NCBI GenBank assembly: GCA_037974335.1
Contig: CM075729.1
Coordinates: 105,984,515 to 106,048,514, forward strand
Length of the DNA stretch: 64,000 nt
Source of the DNA: Prionace glauca
Lineage: Eukaryota; Chordata; Chondrichthyes; Carcharhiniformes; Carcharhinidae
Direction of reading: 5' to 3'
Positions 60,011-64,000 of this stretch are shown piece by piece. Position numbers and translations under genes: made by a program. Within the stretch, counting starts at the first letter, position 1. Each line of letters starts with the position of its first letter. The notes under the pieces were generated by a model. It saw nothing but the letters and a program-made list of their open reading frames with translations, had not been told where the DNA came from and made no database searches.

Positions 60011-62885
60011 TAAATAATGCACGAAGCATTCGGAATAAAGTGGATGAGCTGGTGGCGCAGATCGACACAAATGGATACGATCTGGTGGCCATTACAGAGA
60101 CGTGGCTGCAAGGTGACAGGGACTGGGAGCTGAATGTCCAGGGGTATCAAGTGTTTAGGAAGGATAGGCAGGAGGAAAGAGGGGGGGGCTTAGCTCTGCT
60201 GATTAAGGATAACATCAAGGTGGTAGCAAGGGATGATATTGGAGCCAAGGAGCAGAACGTGGAATCGTTGTGGGTAGAGATTAGGAACAGCAAGGGGAGG
60301 AAGACACGGTGGGTGTTGTCTATAGGCCCCCGAATAATGATCTGGAGGTGGGGCAGGCTGTTAACGCGCAAATAAGTGCGGCGTGCAGGAATGGGATGGC
60401 CCTAGTTGAGGGGGATTTCAATCTGTGTATTGATTGGTCAACCCATGTTGGACGAGGTGGGCTCGAGGAGGAGTTCTTGGAATGCTGCCAGGATAATTTC
60501 CTTGAACAGTGTGTGTTGGAGCCAACGAGGGAACGAGCTATCTTGGATCTGGTGCTATGTAATGAGGCGGGTAGAATTAGGGACCTTGTGGTGAAGGATC
60601 CTCTTGGGGAGAGTGATCATTGTATGGTGGAGTTTCTGGTGCAGATGGAGGAGGAGAAAGTGGGTTCCCGGACACGCGTCCTTTGTTTGAATAGAGGGGA
60701 GGATTGGCAAATGTGGACTGGGGGAGTGCATTGGAGGGAGGGTCTGCTGAGGAGCAGTGGCGGATCTTTAAGGAGATCTTTCTTGGTGCTCAGCAGAAAT
60801 TTATTCCGGGGGTCAAAAAGGACCGTAGGAGGAGAGGTAATAAGCCGTGGATAACAAAGGAGGTGAAGGAAAGTGTTAAATTAAAAGCGGAGGAATTTAG
60901 AGTTGCAAGAGCAGTGGGCGAGAAGAGGATTGGGAGAGGTTTAAATGTCAACAAAGATTGACAAAGAAGTTGATAAAGGAGGGTCGGAGAAACTATGAAG
61001 CTGGGCTAGCGCTTAATATAAAAAAGGATAGCAAGAGTTTTTATAAATATATAAAAAGGAAGAGGCTGGCTAGGGTGAACGTTGGTCCTTTAGAGGATGA
61101 GAAAGGGGACCTAGTGGTAGGGGATGGGGATATGGCTAAGGTATTGAATAACTTTTTTGTTTCGGTCTTCACGGAGGAGGACGTGAATAATTTGCCGGGT
61201 GTTAGCGATGGAAAGGTGGTAGGACTGGAGGGTCTTAACGACATTACTGTTACGAGAGAGGCGGTGCTCGACAGACTGGAGGGGCTGATTGTGGACAAAT
61301 CTCCAGGACTGGAATGAATGCATCCGAGGGTTCTGAAAGAAATGGCGGAGGTGATAGTGGATGCCTTGGTGGTTATTTTCCAGACATCGCTGGATTCCGG
61401 GGAAGTGCCGGAAGATTGGAAAATAGCTAATGTTACGCCGTTGTTTAAGAAGGGTGCCAGGCAAAAGGCGGGGAATTATAGGCCAGTTAGTTTAACGTCT
61501 GTGGTAGGTAAAATGTTAGAATCCGTCATTAAGGAGGAAATTGCGAGGCATCTTGAAGGGAATTGCTTGATAGAGTAGACGCAGCACGGTTTCATTAAAG
61601 GGAAGTCGTGTCTGACAAATTTACTGGAGTTCTATGAGGATGTGACTAGGGCAGTGGATAGAGAAGAACCAGTGGATGTGGTCTTTCTGGATTTTCAGAA
61701 GGCGTTTGACAAAGTGCATCATAAGAGGTTATTGCAGAAGGTCAGGGGACTTGGAGTTGGGGGTAGGGTATTAGCGTGGATAGAGGATTGGTTGTCAAAT
61801 AGGAGGCAGAGAGTGGGGGTCAACGGGTGCTATTCGGATTGGCGGATAGTGACTAGTGGAGTGCCCCAGGGGTCGGTGCTGGGGCCTCAGCTTTTTACCA
61901 TTTATATAGATGATCTGGAGGAGGGAACCAAGTGTAAGGTGTCGAAATTTGCGGATGACACCAAGATTGGGGGAAAGGCAAATTGTGCGGAGGGTGTGGA
62001 GAGTCTGCAGAAGGATCTAGATAGGCTGGGCGAATGGGCCAGGAAATGGCAAATGGAATTTAATGTTGGCAAGTGTGAGGTGGTCCACTTTGGAAGGAAT
62101 AATGGTAGGAAGGACTATTACTTACGGGGCGAAAAACTGCAGCAGGCGACGGTGCAGAGGGACCTCGGGGTCCTTGTGCATGAGTCACAAAAACCCAGCT
62201 TGCAGGTGCAGCAGGTGGTCAGGAAGGCGAATGGGATGCTGGCCTTCATAGCGAGGGGGATTGAATATAAAAGTAGGGAGGTCTTGCTGCGGCTGTATAG
62301 GGCATTGGTGAGGCCGCAGCTGGAGTACTGTGTGCAGTTTTGGGCGCCGCACCAGCGCAAAGATATTTTGGCCTTGGAGGGAGTGCAGAGGAGGTTTACT
62401 AGGCTGATACCGGAGTTGAGGGGGTTGAGCTATGAGGAGAGGCTGAATAAACTAGGCTTGTACTCGTTAGAGTTTAGAAGAATGAGGGGAGATCTCATTA
62501 AGACGTATAAGATGATGAATGGGATGGATAGGGTAGAGGTGGAGAGACTCTTCCCACTCAAAAAAGACAGTAGGACTAAGGGGCACAGCCTCAAGATAAA
62601 AGGGGGGCGTTTTAGAACGGAGTTGAGGAGGAACTTCTTCACTCAAAGGGTGGTGAATCTCTGGAATTCTCTGCCCGTTGAAGTGGTGGAGGCTGCCTCG
62701 CTAAATATTTTCAAGATGCGGGTTGATGGTTTTTTGATAAGAGAGGGGATTAAGGGTTATGGGGAGAGGGCCGGAAAGTGGAACTGAGCCACGACAGATC
62801 AGCCATGATCTTATTGAATGGCGGGGCAGGCTCGAAGGGCCAGATGGCCTACTCCTGCTCCTATTTCTTATGTTCTTATGTAATA
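60011..62885 (+). mobile_element. CR1-A LINE, ORF2 nearly complete
   Basis: Begins at NARSIRNKVDELVAQI and runs to the stop at 62787, then 3' UTR and (TTATGTTC)n tail. Endonuclease: AITETWLQGDRDW, ALVEGDFNLCIDW, SDHCMVEF. RT: VFLDFQKAFDKVHHKR, GVPQGSVLGPQLF, SKFADDTKIGG. Broken by frameshifts near 60320, 60715 and 60958, a TGA at 61315 (in the SPGPDGM motif) and a TAG at 61576-61578 replacing a Gln codon. The last 381 codons are open. The most complete CR1-A here, but without ORF1. Confidence 0.85.
61642..62787 (+). CDS. CR1-A ORF2 C-terminal open frame (RT core and C-terminal block)
   Basis: Open from TRAVDREEPVDVVFLDFQ to GYGERAGKWN. Active-site FADD intact. Upstream frame is closed by the TAG at 61576-61578. 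A remnant of the LINE ORF2 and not a host gene. Confidence 0.7.
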   Translation: MTRAVDREEPVDVVFLDFQKAFDKVHHKRLLQKVRGLGVGGRVLAWIEDWLSNRRQRVGVNGCYSDWRIVTSGVPQGSVLGPQLFTIYIDDLEEGTKCKVSKFADDTKIGGKANCAEGVESLQKDLDRLGEWARKWQMEFNVGKCEVVHFGRNNGRKDYYLRGEKLQQATVQRDLGVLVHESQKPSLQVQQVVRKANGMLAFIARGIEYKSREVLLRLYRALVRPQLEYCVQFWAPHQRKDILALEGVQRRFTRLIPELRGLSYEERLNKLGLYSLEFRRMRGDLIKTYKMMNGMDRVEVERLFPLKKDSRTKGHSLKIKGGRFRTELRRNFFTQRVVNLWNSLPVEVVEAASLNIFKMRVDGFLIREGIKGYGERAGKWN

Positions 62886-63495
62886 TTGATGCTGCAGATC
62901 TCAGAGCAGTGAATAAACACAGAATCAGTCACTCGGGACTGGTCTGTTATTTATCGTCATAACCAGGAAAGATGTGATGTGAATTGTGGATTGAAAAGGA
63001 GAGAAAGAGTGATATTTGGGAGTATGAAGTGTGAGACTATGGGGGCAGAGTCCGGGGGGAGCAGTCACTGTATGAACAGTCTGACTGTCAAACAGGGGGA
63101 TGGACAATCCAGAGCAGGATCTCCACTGTCCTTCACACAGCTTATTAATCAGCCCTTTCCTAATACTCACCAGGATGCGGATGGTCTGAGATAACCTAAC
63201 CTATTCAACCATGAGGGCATCACAGCTGAGCCTGGGGTGGGTGAAACACAGATTAATCTTCTTCTCTCCAGAGCATTTTGAAGACTTTAGACCAGGAGCG
63301 ATGAAGCTGTTTTGCATCTCCCAATCGATGTGAAAGTTAAAATTGTCCATTTGAAGCATTTTCCATTTGTTCCAAGCTTCTCTGCTCTCGGGGTTTGTAC
63401 CTCCTGCTGTCCAGGAGAGCTGAACACCAATCCTATCAGAGTCTTCCACACTGTGCTGTCTTCAATGGTGTCAAATATCAGGCTGGCTGTATAAC
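62886..63495. other. Stretch without recognised genes near leader copy 3
   Basis: A GTGAGT-type donor on the minus strand near 63170 is preceded by no convincing exon. No repeat family recognised. Confidence 0.35.
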
Positions 63496-63599
63496 AGTGT
63501 CTGAGCAAACATCACCCATTTCAAACTCTCCCCAAAAGATTCAAATTCACCCCAGAGAGAGTGAGAGAGTGAGAATGGAAGAGGGAATTCTGTACTTAC

Positions 63600-63651
63600 C
63601 GGGAGAGACCCAGGAAAAACACAGGGAGATGGAGAAAAGGATCTGCAACAT
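63600..63651 (-). CDS. MHC class I leader exon, copy 3 (orphan)
   Basis: ATG at 63651 opens MLQILFSISLCFSWVSP with the same phase-1 donor (G|GTAAGTAC) at 63600/63599. Similarity to copies 1 and 2 covers about 63495-63715 only. The upstream TATA and flank are replaced by a LINE at 63739. No class I exon lies between here and leader copy 2. It is probably a promoterless orphan, or an alternative first exon if driven from elsewhere. Confidence 0.6.
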
Positions 63652-63738
63652 TCTGGGAATCCACTATCCCAATTCCAATCAGTGACTGGGAATTAAACAT
63701 TCGAAGGAGGAAACTAATATTGTTTATTGTGATTGGAA

Positions 63739-64000
63739 AAGGAAGAGGCTGGCTAGGGTGAACGTTGGTCCTTTAGAGGATGAGAAAGGGGAGCTAGTGG
63801 TAGGGGATGGGGATATGGCTAAGGTCTTGAATAACTTTTTTGTTTCGGTCTTCACGGCGGACGTGAATAATTTGCCGGGTGTTAGCGATGGAAAGGTGGT
63901 AGGAATGGAGGGTCTTAATGACATTACAGTTACTAGAGAGGTGGTGCTCGACAGACTGGAGGGGCTGATTGTGGACAAGTCCCCAGGACCGGATGGAATG
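63739..64000 (+). mobile_element. CR1-A LINE, runs off the window
   Basis: Starts at KRKRLARVNVGPLEDEKGEL and is open to VDKSPGPDGM at the window end. Matches 61060-61320 closely, with a 6-bp deletion (TADVN for TEEDVN-type) near 63858. 5' truncated. Confidence 0.85.

Noticed and set aside
1-64000. CRISPR arrays, operons, ribosome binding sites
   Set aside because: The sequence is vertebrate-like with introns and LINEs; the tandem repeats have no spacer structure.

Overview
The window looks like accessory sequence from a cartilaginous fish, probably a shark. Two things suggest this: a divergent MHC class I gene, and a dense set of interspersed repeats (CR1-type LINEs, tRNA-derived SINEs of the HE1 type, Penelope-like elements, Gmr1-like Ty3/Gypsy fossils) whose ends I recognise from memory of elasmobranch genomes. 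No database search was possible, so the species is unresolved.

The only host gene I can model fully is an MHC class I heavy chain on the minus strand. Its exons are leader 51118-51067, alpha-1 35487-35227, alpha-2 33211-32936, alpha-3 32818-32540, transmembrane 31431-31312 and tail 30904-30861. All junctions are phase 1 with GT/AG sites, and the six exons add up to 1032 nt, an open frame of 343 residues. It lacks both cysteines of the alpha-2 disulfide. Two further leader exons with related flanks (8591-8540 and 63651-63600) and a 40-bp relic of another alpha-2 exon (34170-34131) indicate a tandem class I cluster, all minus strand. The alpha-1 exon sits between two minisatellites, of 35 bp and 19 bp; the second is extremely G-rich on the gene strand. 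Intron 4 holds a near-perfect 343-bp inverted repeat made by a Penelope-like element.

Layout. 1-8.4 kb: a Gmr1-like Gypsy fossil cut by LINEs, an old LINE, then a Penelope-like 3' end. 8.4-10.4 kb: class I leader copy 1 and a 54-bp minisatellite. 10.4-13.4 kb: SINEs and LINE 3' ends. 13.5-16.9 kb: a CR1 with a fully open 927-codon ORF2, lying in a second Gypsy fossil that extends to about 19 kb. 20-29 kb: LINE 3' ends, several nested in one another. 30-37 kb: MHC class I body. 37-45 kb: LINEs and a PIF/Harbinger transposase remnant. 45-50 kb: CR1s, including a nearly complete old one. 51 kb: class I leader copy 2 with promoter features. 53-57.6 kb: a structurally complete CR1 with 5' UTR, ORF1, ORF2 and 3' UTR. 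58-64 kb: SINEs, another CR1 and class I leader copy 3, whose upstream promoter has been displaced by a LINE.

LINE family letters (A to K) are mine, based on C-terminal protein sequence and 3' tails, and are not database names.
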